Translations under genes and position numbers: made by a program
Notes under the pieces: generated by a model
Databases searched by the model: none
What the model saw: only the letters and a program-made list of their open reading frames with translations
Told to the model about the DNA's origin: nothing
From: Allobosea sp. WAO
GTDB taxonomy: Bacteria > Pseudomonadota > Alphaproteobacteria > Rhizobiales > Beijerinckiaceae
Reading direction: 5' to 3'
DNA: 64,000 bases
Assembly: GCF_001509835.1 (NCBI RefSeq)
Contig: NZ_JXTJ01000003.1
Location: forward strand, 1-64,000
Part shown: piece after piece, positions 56,618-64,000 of the stretch
Numbering within the stretch: position 1 is the stretch's first letter
How the letters are laid out: every line of letters starts with the position of its first letter

Positions 56618-56752
56618 GCGAGTTCAATGCGAAGAATCGGTTCCCAGTTTTTCGCGCCCCGCTCTATCTGACCAGACAGGCATCCCGCAGCGGATCGCGC
56701 TGTGGGATGCCGACGCGTCTCGAAATGGCCTGAGCGCAGAGGAGACAAGAAG

Positions 56753-57640
56753 ATGACCGCCACAACGATGGCAACCTCCAGCCCGGCTCCGAGCGACGCG
56801 ACCTCGGGGCAGGCACGCGACCGCGCCTTCTGGGGCGTGCTCATGCTCGCGCCCTATATCCTCGTCTTCGCCGTGATGGTGGTCTATCCGGTCGTCTACG
56901 GCCTGTGGATCGGCCTGAATTTCCAGTCCTACAAGGCGCTGTTCGCCGATCCGATCTTCTTCCGCACGGTGATCAACACGATCATCTTCCTGTTCGTTGC
57001 GGTGAACCTGAAGTTCCTGATCGCGCTGTTCCTGTCGGGCTTTTTCGTCGCCCAGCGCGCCTGGGTCCGCATCGTCCTCGTGCTCTTCATCCTGCCCTGG
57101 GCTGTGCCCTCTATCCCGACGATCCTGTCCTTCCGGGTGATGCTGAATCCCGAGAACGGCATGATCAACCAGCAGCTCTTTCAACTGTTCGGCATCATGG
57201 AAGGGCCGGGCTGGCTGACAGATCCGACGCTCGCCTTTGCATCCTCGATCGTCGTCCACATCTGGAAGTCGCTGCCGTTTTGGACGCTGATCCTGGTCAC
57301 TGGCCGGCTCGCCATCGCGCAGGACCTCTATGAGGCCGCCAGCGTCGACGGCGCCAATAAATGGCAGCAGTTCCGCTTCATCACCTGGCCGTCGCTGGCG
57401 ACGCTCTACGTCACCTCGACCCTGCTCTCGATGATCTGGACGCTCGGCGACTTCAACAGCGTCTACCTGCTCACCGGCGGCGGTCCCGGCGACCTCAATC
57501 ACGTGCTGGCGACGCTCGGCATCCGCTACATGCGCAACAACAATCTCGACCTTGGCGTCGCATCGATCATCGTGGCCATGCCGCTGATCCTGCCCATGGT
57601 CTGGTTCATGGTGAAGCGTCTCTCGAAGGGAGCCGAATGA
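56753..57640 (+). CDS. Carbohydrate ABC transporter permease 1
   Basis: The ATG at 56753 follows GGAGACAAGAAG. The 295-residue product has six membrane helices with the permease loop EAASVDGANKWQQFRFITWPSL, the MalF-type EAA motif. It pairs with the next gene, whose start overlaps its stop. It forms half of the channel for the ligand bound by the upstream binding protein. Confidence 0.92.
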   Translation: MTATTMATSSPAPSDATSGQARDRAFWGVLMLAPYILVFAVMVVYPVVYGLWIGLNFQSYKALFADPIFFRTVINTIIFLFVAVNLKFLIALFLSGFFVAQRAWVRIVLVLFILPWAVPSIPTILSFRVMLNPENGMINQQLFQLFGIMEGPGWLTDPTLAFASSIVVHIWKSLPFWTLILVTGRLAIAQDLYEAASVDGANKWQQFRFITWPSLATLYVTSTLLSMIWTLGDFNSVYLLTGGGPGDLNHVLATLGIRYMRNNNLDLGVASIIVAMPLILPMVWFMVKRLSKGAE

Positions 57641-58476
57641 TGAAAAGGCTCCTCGACGAGGGCAAGCTGATCCTGATCGCCATTCCGGTGCTGATCTGGA
57701 CGATGCTGCCGATCTATCACCTCTTCGTGCTGTCGATCTCCAACCAGGAATCGATGCTGGCCGGCAAGCTCTGGCCCGACCAGCCGACGCTGCAGAACTT
57801 CCAGATCGTCTTCAAGCAGCAGCACTACTACCTGACCAATTTCTGGCTGCAGCTCTTCAACAGCTTCCTGATCGCGATCACGACCGGGCTGCTCACCCTG
57901 TTCATCGCGACCTGCGCGGCCTTCGCCATCTCTCGGCTGAAGGCGCCGGGCGGCCGTTCGATCATGAACTTCGCGCTCGCGACCTATCTGATCCCGGCCG
58001 CCTTCCTCGCCATACCCATGTACAAGGCGATGGGCACCTTCGGGCTGCTAAATACGCGCACGGCGCTGATCCTCGCCATGGTGGCGTTGGCTTCGCCCTA
58101 TGCGATCTGGGTGCTGAAGCAGGCGTCGGACAAATTGCCGAAGGAGCTCGACGAAGCCGCGATCATGGACGGCGCGACCTCGCTGCAGCTTTTCCGCATG
58201 GTCTATCTGCCGCTGATGAAGCCGTCCATGGTGGTGATCGGCATCTATGCGCTGCTGCTCGCCTGGAACGAGTATCTCTACGCCTTCCTGCTGCTCTCCA
58301 GCGAGAAGGAGTTGCCGCTCGCCGTCGGCCTCGGCCTGTTCCTGTCGGCCGACGACGCGCCCTGGAACCTCTTGATGACGGCCGGCCTGATCTACGCCAT
58401 CCCGCCGGCGGTGATCTATTACGGCTTCCGCAACAACATGGTCTCGGGGCTCACCTCGGGTGCCGTGAAGAGCTGA
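57637..58476 (+). CDS. Carbohydrate ABC transporter permease 2
   Basis: The start at 57637 (ATGATG; ATG at 57640 is equally possible) overlaps the upstream stop. The 279-residue product has six membrane helices with the MalG-type loop EAAIMDGATSLQLFRMVYLPLM. It is the second channel half. The operon continues with transaldolase after a ~125-base gap, and no ATP-binding protein follows. Confidence 0.92.
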   Translation: MMKRLLDEGKLILIAIPVLIWTMLPIYHLFVLSISNQESMLAGKLWPDQPTLQNFQIVFKQQHYYLTNFWLQLFNSFLIAITTGLLTLFIATCAAFAISRLKAPGGRSIMNFALATYLIPAAFLAIPMYKAMGTFGLLNTRTALILAMVALASPYAIWVLKQASDKLPKELDEAAIMDGATSLQLFRMVYLPLMKPSMVVIGIYALLLAWNEYLYAFLLLSSEKELPLAVGLGLFLSADDAPWNLLMTAGLIYAIPPAVIYYGFRNNMVSGLTSGAVKS

Positions 58477-58494
58477 CGAAAGCATCGATGGAGC

Positions 58495-58555
58495 GGTCCG
58501 GCCCGGGCGTAAGCAGGGCCGGGTTGCGTCGCTTTCGCTCGCAATGACGGTCGTC
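58495..58555. repeat. Partial intergenic repeat with possible terminator hairpin
   Basis: On the minus strand the segment begins CCGTCATTGCGAGCGAAAGC, like the common GTCATTGCGAGCG elements of Rhizobiales. It also holds a 7-bp hairpin CCGGCCC/GGGCCGG (58498-58504 with 58516-58522, loop 11). The hairpin lies just after the permease stop and could end some transcripts before transaldolase. It has no T-tract. Confidence 0.45.
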
Positions 58556-58601
58556 AGGCCTCATACTGAAGGCACGACCGATAGCAACGCTTACGGATGA
58601 C

Positions 58602-59573
58602 ATGATGACCGCTTCCAAGCTTGAACAGCTCCGCGCCATGACCACCGTCGTCGCCGACACCGGCGACATCGAGGCGGTGCGGCGGCTGAAGCCGGTGGAT
58701 TGCACCACCAATCCGACGCTGATCCTGAAGGCGGTCGAGACCCCTGCCTATGCCGCCCTCGTCGACGAGGCGATCGCCTGGGGCAAGCGGCAGGGCGGGG
58801 CCGGCGCGGTCGAGGCAGTTTGCGACCGGCTCGCTGTCACCTTCGGCGTCGAGCTCACCAAGATCGTTCCCGGCCGCGTCTCGACCGAGGTTGATGCCGA
58901 CCTCTCGTTCGACACCAAGGCGACGATCGAGAAGGCGCGCGCCATTATCGCGGCCTACCAGGAGCGCGGCGTCGGTCGCGAGCGCATCCTGATCAAGATC
59001 GCCTCGACCTGGGAAGGCATCCAGGCCGCCCGCGTGCTGCAGGCCGAGGGCGTCGACTGCAACCTGACCCTACTGTTCGCGCTGCCGCAGGCGGTCGCTT
59101 GTGCCGATGCCAAGGCCTTCCTGATCTCGCCCTTCGTCGGCCGCATCCTCGACTGGCACGTCAAGGCCGGCGGCGGCCCCTACACGGCCGAGACCGACCC
59201 TGGCGTCGTCTCCGTCCGGAGCATCTACAGCTATTACAAGGCCCATGGCATCGACACGGTGGTAATGGGCGCCTCTTTCCGCAACACCGGAGAGATCGAG
59301 GCGCTGGCCGGCTGCGACCGGCTGACCATCGGCCCCGGCCTGCTCGACGAACTCCAGGCCGCGACCGGCGAACTGCCGCGCAAGCTCTCCCCGGACAGCA
59401 TCGGCAAGGCGCCCGAGCGCCTCGTGCTCGACGAGAAGGCCTTCCGCTTCGCGATGAACGAGGACGCGATGGCGACCGAGAAGCTCGCCGAGGGCATTCG
59501 CGGCTTCGTCAAGGACCTGCGCGGCCTGCGCAAGCTCGTCGCGGCCAAGCTCGAAGAGGCCAAGGCGGCGTGA
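58602..59573 (+). CDS. tal: Transaldolase
   Basis: The 323-residue enzyme transfers dihydroxyacetone units in the pentose phosphate pathway. The Schiff-base Lys132 lies in [15 protein letters not shown], with [11 protein letters not shown] near the N-terminus and [13 protein letters not shown]. Length is as expected for the classical class. Its stop overlaps the start of the dehydrogenase gene. Placement after a sugar importer suggests the imported sugar feeds the pentose phosphate pathway. Confidence 0.94.
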   Translation: MMTASKLEQLRAMTTVVADTGDIEAVRRLKPVDCTTNPTLILKAVETPAYAALVDEAIAWGKRQGGAGAVEAVCDRLAVTFGVELTKIVPGRVSTEVDADLSFDTKATIEKARAIIAAYQERGVGRERILIKIASTWEGIQAARVLQAEGVDCNLTLLFALPQAVACADAKAFLISPFVGRILDWHVKAGGGPYTAETDPGVVSVRSIYSYYKAHGIDTVVMGASFRNTGEIEALAGCDRLTIGPGLLDELQAATGELPRKLSPDSIGKAPERLVLDEKAFRFAMNEDAMATEKLAEGIRGFVKDLRGLRKLVAAKLEEAKAA

Positions 59574-60286
59574 GCGCAGCGACTGTCGCGAAGGTCGCCG
59601 TCGTTACCGGCGGCGCCAAGGGTATTGGCCGCGCCGTCTGCGAGCGCCTCGCCGCGGACGGTTTCGTTCCGGTGGTCTGGGATCTCGCGCAGGGCGAGGG
59701 CGGTCAAGCCTTCGTCGCCTGCGACGTTGCCGATGAGGCGCAGGTCGCTGCTGCTCTCGCCCGGACGGAAAGCGAGCACGGCGCCATTGCCGTGCTCGTC
59801 AACAATGCCGGGTTGACCGGCCCGTCGACCACAGTTGCGCAGACGCCGCTGGCGCAATGGCAGAAGGTCCAGGCGGTCAACCTGACCGGCACCTTCCTGT
59901 GCTCGCGGGCGGTCGCGGCTGCGATGGCGCCGCGCGGCTATGGCCGCATCGTCAACATCGCGTCGCTCGCCGGCAAGGAGGGCACTCCGACGCTCGCCGC
60001 CTACAGCGCCGCCAAGGCCGGCGTGATCGCGCTCACCAAGGCGCAGGGCAAGGAACTCGCTGGCAGCGGCGTGCTGGTCAATGCCGTGGCTCCGGCAGCG
60101 ATCGAGACCGAGCTGCTCCAGCAGATGAGCGAGGAGACGGTCGCGACCATGATCGGCAAGAGCCCGCTCAAGCGGCTCGGCAAGGTCGAGGAACTGGCCG
60201 AGCTTGTCGCCTGGCTCGCCAGCGAGAAATGCAGTTTCTCGACCGGAGCCGTCTTCGATCTGTCCGGCGGTCGCGCGACCTACTGA
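59570..60286 (+). CDS. Short-chain dehydrogenase/reductase (SDR)
   Basis: The start is GTG at 59570, overlapping the tal stop (GTGA); the long upstream frame is a shadow of tal. The 238-residue product has the NAD(P)-binding [14 protein letters not shown], and the catalytic Tyr145 and Lys149 in YSAAK with Ser in the strand before. It may oxidise a sugar or polyol, given its operon, but it resembles 3-oxoacyl-ACP reductases, so the substrate is open. It converges with, and overlaps by 7 bases, the next gene. Confidence 0.88.
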   Translation: MSAATVAKVAVVTGGAKGIGRAVCERLAADGFVPVVWDLAQGEGGQAFVACDVADEAQVAAALARTESEHGAIAVLVNNAGLTGPSTTVAQTPLAQWQKVQAVNLTGTFLCSRAVAAAMAPRGYGRIVNIASLAGKEGTPTLAAYSAAKAGVIALTKAQGKELAGSGVLVNAVAPAAIETELLQQMSEETVATMIGKSPLKRLGKVEELAELVAWLASEKCSFSTGAVFDLSGGRATY

Positions 60287-60822
60287 GCCAGCGAGATCGC
60301 GTTCTCGGCGTTGACCTTCTGAATGAGCGCAGCGGGGCTGACCGAGCCATCATTGCGGAAATAGGCCCGCCCGCCGGCAGCCGCGGCCTGCAGCGTCTGC
60401 TGCTGCGCCTTCGGCAGTCGCTTCGTGTCGCCGAGCGCCGTGAAGGCTGCCGGCGAGTGCTCCGAAGCGCTGCGGCCGTCGAAGACGACGACGCCCCCGC
60501 GCGTCACGAGGATATCGCCTTTGCGTAGCGTCGGGTCGTGCAGATACCAGTGAGGATCGGTCGCCGGATCGAGCTTGACCGCAGGTTCCGCCGGCTTGGT
60601 CGACGCCGCCGCTGCGCGCGGCTTCTGCCGTTTCGGCTTTACCGTCATCTCGAAGGGATCGCTGCCGATGAATGGATCGCGGCCGATCATCGCCGGCGGC
60701 GTCGGGCGCGCCCCGAAGATGCGCGCCAGATCGTCGAGGAAGCCGGCCGCCTGCGCCTGGGGAGCCATGGCGAGGCCGAGCGCTCCCGCCAGTCCCATTG
60801 CCAGTACCATGCGCCGTGACAT
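60280..60822 (-). CDS. Secreted hypothetical protein
   Basis: The 180-residue product has a signal peptide (~1-25, AMAPQAQAA), a Pro/Lys/Ala-rich linker and a C-terminal domain with LRKGDILVTRGGVVVFDGR and GGRAYFRNDGSVSPAAL. The pattern suggests a periplasmic or cell-envelope protein, possibly a small beta domain. I know similar unnamed proteins from Rhizobiales. It overlaps the SDR gene by seven bases at their 3' ends. Function unknown. Confidence 0.65.
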   Translation of the reverse strand: MSRRMVLAMGLAGALGLAMAPQAQAAGFLDDLARIFGARPTPPAMIGRDPFIGSDPFEMTVKPKRQKPRAAAASTKPAEPAVKLDPATDPHWYLHDPTLRKGDILVTRGGVVVFDGRSASEHSPAAFTALGDTKRLPKAQQQTLQAAAAGGRAYFRNDGSVSPAALIQKVNAENAISLAQ

Positions 60823-61191
60823 TGTCGTTACTCCCTGCCTGCTCTTCCAAACGAAGCGCGAGCCAGAAAGTTCAATGGCACTGGCAGTCGGGTTTTCGCG
60901 GGAGCGATCGCTTCCGGGATCATCAGCTTGGTGTTCGGTGGATCAAGCCAGGTGAGGATGGCCTTTGAAGCGGTCTCGGCACTGAGTCCCGAGACGATCA
61001 CGCTCGATTTGCCAGGGCGCTCGATCGGCACGATCAGCGCATGAGGTCGCCGAAGCGCGGCTATGGGGGCTGGTCGTCAGGTACTTCTGCGCGACGTCGC
61101 CCGCGGTCTGCCGGATGGGGGTGGGATAGTCGCGAACTGGCGCCGGGCGCTTTGAAGACGCTGACGGTCACAGCAATAGTCGCCAATGCGA
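60823..61191. other. Intergenic region upstream of the secreted hypothetical gene
   Basis: No convincing gene is present. A 67-codon minus-strand frame (60828-61031) is of uncertain reality, with no recognisable signature. The stretch is likely promoter region for the leftward gene at 60822 and spacing before the terminator at 61192. Confidence 0.45.
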
Positions 61192-61219
61192 AGAAGCCCG
61201 GCCTTGCGGCCGGGCTTCT
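61192..61219. terminator. Strong hairpin terminator after the porin gene
   Basis: AGAAGCCCGGCC pairs with GGCCGGGCTTCT, a perfect 12-bp stem with a TTGC loop. It lies 27 bases downstream of the porin stop (minus strand). T-rich bases follow on the plus strand (CGTTCGTTT) and pyrimidines on the minus, so it could act in either direction. Confidence 0.75.
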
Positions 61220-61246
61220 CGTTCGTTTCCGAAACTCGCTTCGGGA

Positions 61247-62074
61247 TCAGAAGCGATAGTTCACGCCGGCGCGCACGATGCTGAACTTCGTGTCGTGGTC
61301 GACGCGCGCTCCCACGGTGCCGGCCAGAGCCGGGATCGAGCCGGTGTAGATCGAGCTGTAACGCTGCTTGCCGAGGTCGACGTAAAGATACTCGGCCTTC
61401 AGCGACAGGTTGTTGGTCAGCGCGTACTCGGCGCCGGCGCCGAGGGTCCAGCCGATACGCGTGTCGTTCTTCGAGCCATGCCAGCTGTCGGTCGCGACGG
61501 CCACGCCGTTGAACAGGAAGCGGTCGGTCTCCGCCGCCGAGGCCTTGACGTTGCCGTAGGCGAGACCACCGGTACCGAAGATCATCAGGCGTTCCATCGG
61601 CGTGACGCCGACGCGGGCACGCAGGGTGCCGAACCACTCGACCTTCGTCTTGGTCGAGAAGGTCTGCTCGTTCGCGAACGCGCCGAAGGCGACACGGCCG
61701 AAGCCGTCGCGCTTGCTTTCGATGCTGCCGTAGTTGAAGTCCGTCTCGACGCCGAGAACGAAGCTGCCGGTCTGGTAGTTATAGCCAGCCTGGGCGCCGC
61801 CGGTGAAGTTGACGTTGTCTTCCGACTTCCGCCACGCGCCGTTGACGTTGATCGTGTTGAACCAGCCCGCAGCGGGAGCCGCGATGCCGGTCGAGCCGTG
61901 CGACCAGGAAGCGCCGGCATTCAGGCCGACGTAGAAGCCCGTCCAGGTGAAGACCGGAACAACCGGCGCGACCGGCGCAAACTTGCGCGAGGGAAGGTCG
62001 GCCGCGAACGCGGACGATCCGATGAGGGATGCGAGGGCGATGCCGCCGGTAAGGAGATGCTTGATCGACATCAT
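61247..62074 (-). CDS. Outer-membrane porin family protein (Omp25/Omp31-like)
   Basis: The 275-residue product has a signal peptide (~1-25, GSSAFAADLP). The family start FTWTGFYVGLNAGASWSHGS, repeated beta-strand motifs and the C-terminal GVNYRF with terminal Phe follow. These small eight-stranded barrels are abundant surface proteins in Rhizobiales. An alternative ATG at 62071 shortens it by one residue. The strong terminator at 61192-61219 suggests high, monocistronic expression. Confidence 0.88.
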   Translation of the reverse strand: MMSIKHLLTGGIALASLIGSSAFAADLPSRKFAPVAPVVPVFTWTGFYVGLNAGASWSHGSTGIAAPAAGWFNTINVNGAWRKSEDNVNFTGGAQAGYNYQTGSFVLGVETDFNYGSIESKRDGFGRVAFGAFANEQTFSTKTKVEWFGTLRARVGVTPMERLMIFGTGGLAYGNVKASAAETDRFLFNGVAVATDSWHGSKNDTRIGWTLGAGAEYALTNNLSLKAEYLYVDLGKQRYSSIYTGSIPALAGTVGARVDHDTKFSIVRAGVNYRF

Positions 62075-62682
62075 GTGCCTTTGTCGAAGTTTCAGGGCGC
62101 TTCCTTCGAAGCGGCGAGATCTACAAAAATCTGCTCTTCTATTGCTTATTAGCCCGCAGGGAAGTCAATGAACGGATGGCGGGGCGGTGTTCTAAAATTC
62201 GAAGTGATGCTGTTTTGCAACAAGTATACTGAATAGTAAAAAAATCCTCTACGGCAAGCGAGGTGATTGCGCCGATCAATATTGATGAAGGTGCATTTGA
62301 TTCGCCGATTCTAGCGACCTGAATTCGAAAGGCATCCCCCATTTGGGGTATGAAAAGTCAGGACGAGCTTGGCTACGAGAGTATGGCTTGGTTGCAGCCG
62401 AGCGGTGGGGAGCCTGGCCGCTCGGGTCGTTGTAAGGCCGTCGGCAGAGTATTCCTCCGCTTCTACGAAATGCACGAGCGCTCGAGACCTTTGTTGTTTC
62501 GCGCTTTCTCTAGCCGTTCGGCATCAGCTTTATTGACGTCATGGTCTAGGATGCGCGGTGGTCCGGTGGGGCAGGGTGGCGAGATCGCAGCTGCGGCCGT
62601 TTCGCGGCGCTTCTGATGTCAACTCTTCGTGTGAGGCTGCGTCTGCCACCGCCACGCCATCTTTCGGGCCGTCCGTCGCGCC
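62075..62682. other. Promoter-like, AT-richer intergenic region before yceI
   Basis: A 608-base stretch between divergent genes. It contains an AT-rich zone at about 62215-62300, unusual for this genome, suiting promoters for the porin (leftward) and perhaps yceI (rightward). A small open frame at 62350-62616 lacks any recognisable protein. No RNA gene was recognised. Confidence 0.5.
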
Positions 62683-63243
62683 ATGAACCGACTTGCTGTG
62701 TCCATGCTCGCGCTTTTGGCGGCCGGTGCGGCGGTCGCCCAGACCTCCCTGTCGCTGCGGCCGGGAGCCAGCGAGGTCGGCTTTGTGGCGCGCCGTTTCG
62801 GCGTGCCGACCGCCTCGGGCCAATTCCAGCATTATGACGGTGTCGTGGCCCTCGACTTCGCACGGCCGGAGCGCAGCCGGATCCGCATCACCATAGAGAC
62901 CGCATCGCTGCACACCGGCGCGTCGCTGGTCGACGACTTCATCAAGGGCGAGAGCATGCTCGACACCGCCCATCACCCGGTCGCGAGCTTCACCTCGGAC
63001 AGCGTGACCCGGACGGGCGATCGCAGCCTGACGATTCAGGGGCGGCTGACCATCCGCTCGGTCACCCATCCGGTGGCGGCGACCGCCGTCGCCGAGGACG
63101 ATGTCGGGGCCGCCGAGCGCGGTGGTCGCCTGCAGTTTCGTGCCAGCGCTGCCTTCTCGCGCTCGGCATTCGGCATCGGCCGCGAGGTCAATGTCGTCGA
63201 CGATCAGGTCGAGATCGCGATCAAGGGGCGGCTCGGGCAATGA
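62683..63243 (+). CDS. YceI-family periplasmic lipocalin-like protein
   Basis: The 186-residue product has a signal peptide (~1-20) and the YceI lipocalin-like barrel: SEVGFVARRFGVPTASGQF, IETASLHTGASLVDDFIKG and the pattern FDTAHHPVASFTSDSV with conserved histidines. YceI proteins bind isoprenoid quinones or other hydrophobic molecules in the periplasm. Its stop overlaps the start of a cytochrome b561 gene (ATGA, 63240-63243). That is a common pairing, in which the lipid ligand may serve electron transfer. Confidence 0.9.
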   Translation: MNRLAVSMLALLAAGAAVAQTSLSLRPGASEVGFVARRFGVPTASGQFQHYDGVVALDFARPERSRIRITIETASLHTGASLVDDFIKGESMLDTAHHPVASFTSDSVTRTGDRSLTIQGRLTIRSVTHPVAATAVAEDDVGAAERGGRLQFRASAAFSRSAFGIGREVNVVDDQVEIAIKGRLGQ

Positions 63244-63812
63244 CCGCGGCGGTCGCGAGGCCGCCTCGCTGGCATCCGGCCCTCGTCGCCCTGCACTGGC
63301 TGACGGTTGCGCTCATCGCAGTCCAGTACGGCTTGTCGCGTTTGATGGGCGACGAGAGCCGCGATCTTCTCGGCCGGTTCGTCCTTTATCAGTGGCATAA
63401 ATCGATCGGGCTGACCGTCGCCCTGTTCGTCGTGATGCGGCTCGGCCTGCGGCTGGTCGTCCCGGATCCGGAGCCGTTGCCCGCCAGCGCCTGGCTGCGC
63501 CGGGCGGCGCTGGCCGTGCATGCCGGACTCTATCTGTGCCTGCTGGCGCTACCGGTCACGGGTCTGCTGATGGTCTCGGCTGCGCCGATCCAGATCCCGA
63601 CCCTGTACTTCGGCTGGTTCGCGATCCCTCATCCCATCGGCCCGGACAAGGCGACCTATGAGCTGATGCGCAGCCTGCACGGGCTGGCTTTTGACAGCCT
63701 CATGGTGCTGGGACTGTTCCATCTCGGCGCGGCGCTGGTTCACCAGTTCGTCTGGCGGGACCGGCTGCTGCGCCGGATATGGTTTTGGCGCGCGGGCTCA
63801 GGCGCCCTGTGA
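63240..63812 (+). CDS. Cytochrome b561-family membrane protein
   Basis: The 190-residue product has four membrane helices. Paired haem-ligand histidines lie at LVALHWLTVAL, YQWHKSIGLTV, LAVHAGLYLCLLALPVTG and LMRSLHGLAF. It is a di-haem b-type cytochrome that moves electrons from quinol, coupled to the YceI protein upstream by overlap. A convergent partial gene overlaps its 3' end by 15 bases. Confidence 0.9.
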   Translation: MTAAVARPPRWHPALVALHWLTVALIAVQYGLSRLMGDESRDLLGRFVLYQWHKSIGLTVALFVVMRLGLRLVVPDPEPLPASAWLRRAALAVHAGLYLCLLALPVTGLLMVSAAPIQIPTLYFGWFAIPHPIGPDKATYELMRSLHGLAFDSLMVLGLFHLGAALVHQFVWRDRLLRRIWFWRAGSGAL

Positions 63813-64000
63813 CGCCTGGGCCGCGATCGCCTCGGCCCGGATCGTCGAGAGCGTTTTGGCCGGCGTGATCGCCTCGGGATCGAGCAGGCAATGGATGATC
63901 GCCGGCTTGCCCGAGGTCACCGCCCGCTCGAAGGCCGGCGCGAACTGCTCGGTCGTCTCGACCCGCTCGCCATGGCCGCCGAAGGCCTTGGCATAGGCGG
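63798..64000 (-). CDS. Thiamine diphosphate-dependent enzyme, C-terminal fragment (cut by window edge)
   Basis: The minus-strand frame ending at 63798 gives about 67 residues, with AFGGHGERVETTEQFAPAFE and GKPAIIHCLLDPEAITPA. This is the end of the pyruvate oxidase/acetolactate synthase-type ThDP enzyme family. The rest of the gene lies beyond base 64000. The reaction cannot be told from the tail. It overlaps the cytochrome b561 gene by 15 bases, tail to tail. Confidence 0.75.
   Translation of the reverse strand, partial: AYAKAFGGHGERVETTEQFAPAFERAVTSGKPAIIHCLLDPEAITPAKTLSTIRAEAIAAQASQGA

Noticed and set aside
60828..61031. A 67-codon minus-strand frame
   Set aside because: No family signature and no supporting context; kept only as a remark on the intergenic region.
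62350..62616. An 88-codon open frame in the porin/yceI region
   Set aside because: No recognisable signature and no clear ribosome-binding site; region looks regulatory.
1..64000. CRISPR arrays, insertion sequences, prophage or integrase genes
   Set aside because: No regularly spaced repeats, transposase, or phage structural signatures were seen; the tRNA-Thr locus also has no integrase beside it.

Overview
This is a 64 kb, GC-rich, densely coding chromosomal window. The gene content and order suggest an alphaproteobacterium of the order Hyphomicrobiales (Rhizobiales), plausibly Bosea or a close relative. The main clues are the block murA / DUF2948 / hisD / UPF0262 / low-molecular-weight phosphatase, the ligase-associated repair genes (pdeM, Lhr-type helicase, exonuclease, ATP-dependent ligase), a yejABEF-deoB operon, a CycM-like membrane-anchored cytochrome c and an Omp25/31-like porin. 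This placement comes from recognised families and synteny; no search was run.

Layout. 1-7.4 kb: the 3' end of a large VCBS-repeat surface protein, followed by a tightly packed TolC / HlyD / GAF-HlyD / M50-protease-HlyD cluster with no ABC ATPase. 7.6 kb: tRNA-Thr(GGT). 7.9-14.9 kb: a four-gene ligase-associated DNA repair module, split into two divergent pairs around a TPR-methyltransferase gene. 15-21.4 kb: a NarL-type response regulator, a small membrane protein, pyrD with a DUF952 gene, a divergent S24/LexA-like regulator with a palindrome in its promoter region, a HAMP histidine kinase, and a flavoprotein that resembles disulfide reductases but lacks their redox cysteines. 21.5-25.0 kb: an RpfF-like crotonase followed by a membrane PAS-GGDEF-EAL protein, the same order as the Burkholderia DSF/c-di-GMP pair. 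25.5-29.8 kb: the murA to hisD housekeeping block. 30-31.8 kb: a small membrane protein overlapping a chemoreceptor that has a histidine-bearing membrane sensor. 31.8-38.8 kb: yejABEF-deoB.

39-43.5 kb: cytochrome c, divergent kdsB-pheA, a MerR regulator fused to a DUF3471-like domain, and nudC. 43.6-48.3 kb: valine catabolism genes mmsA, an acyl-CoA dehydrogenase gene and mmsB, with a divergent LysR gene and an inverted repeat between them. 48.3-51.9 kb: an outer-membrane barrel, a periplasmic Ntn hydrolase and a PleD-like diguanylate cyclase. 52-54.8 kb: an iron-type ABC importer (binding protein and fused permease, no ATPase). 55.1-60.3 kb: a carbohydrate ABC importer (binding protein and two permeases, no ATPase) with transaldolase and a short-chain dehydrogenase; two copies of a LacI-type operator-like palindrome flank the binding-protein gene. 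60.3-64 kb: a small secreted protein, an Omp25-like porin with a strong terminator, a YceI / cytochrome b561 pair, and the C-terminus of a thiamine-diphosphate enzyme cut by the window edge.

The features I find most worth following are the ATPase-less VCBS / TolC / double-HlyD / M50 cluster, the RpfF-like plus PAS-GGDEF-EAL pair, the cysteine-less flavoprotein, the MerR-DUF3471 fusion, and the paired LacI-like operators. No CRISPR array, insertion sequence, prophage or rRNA operon was seen.
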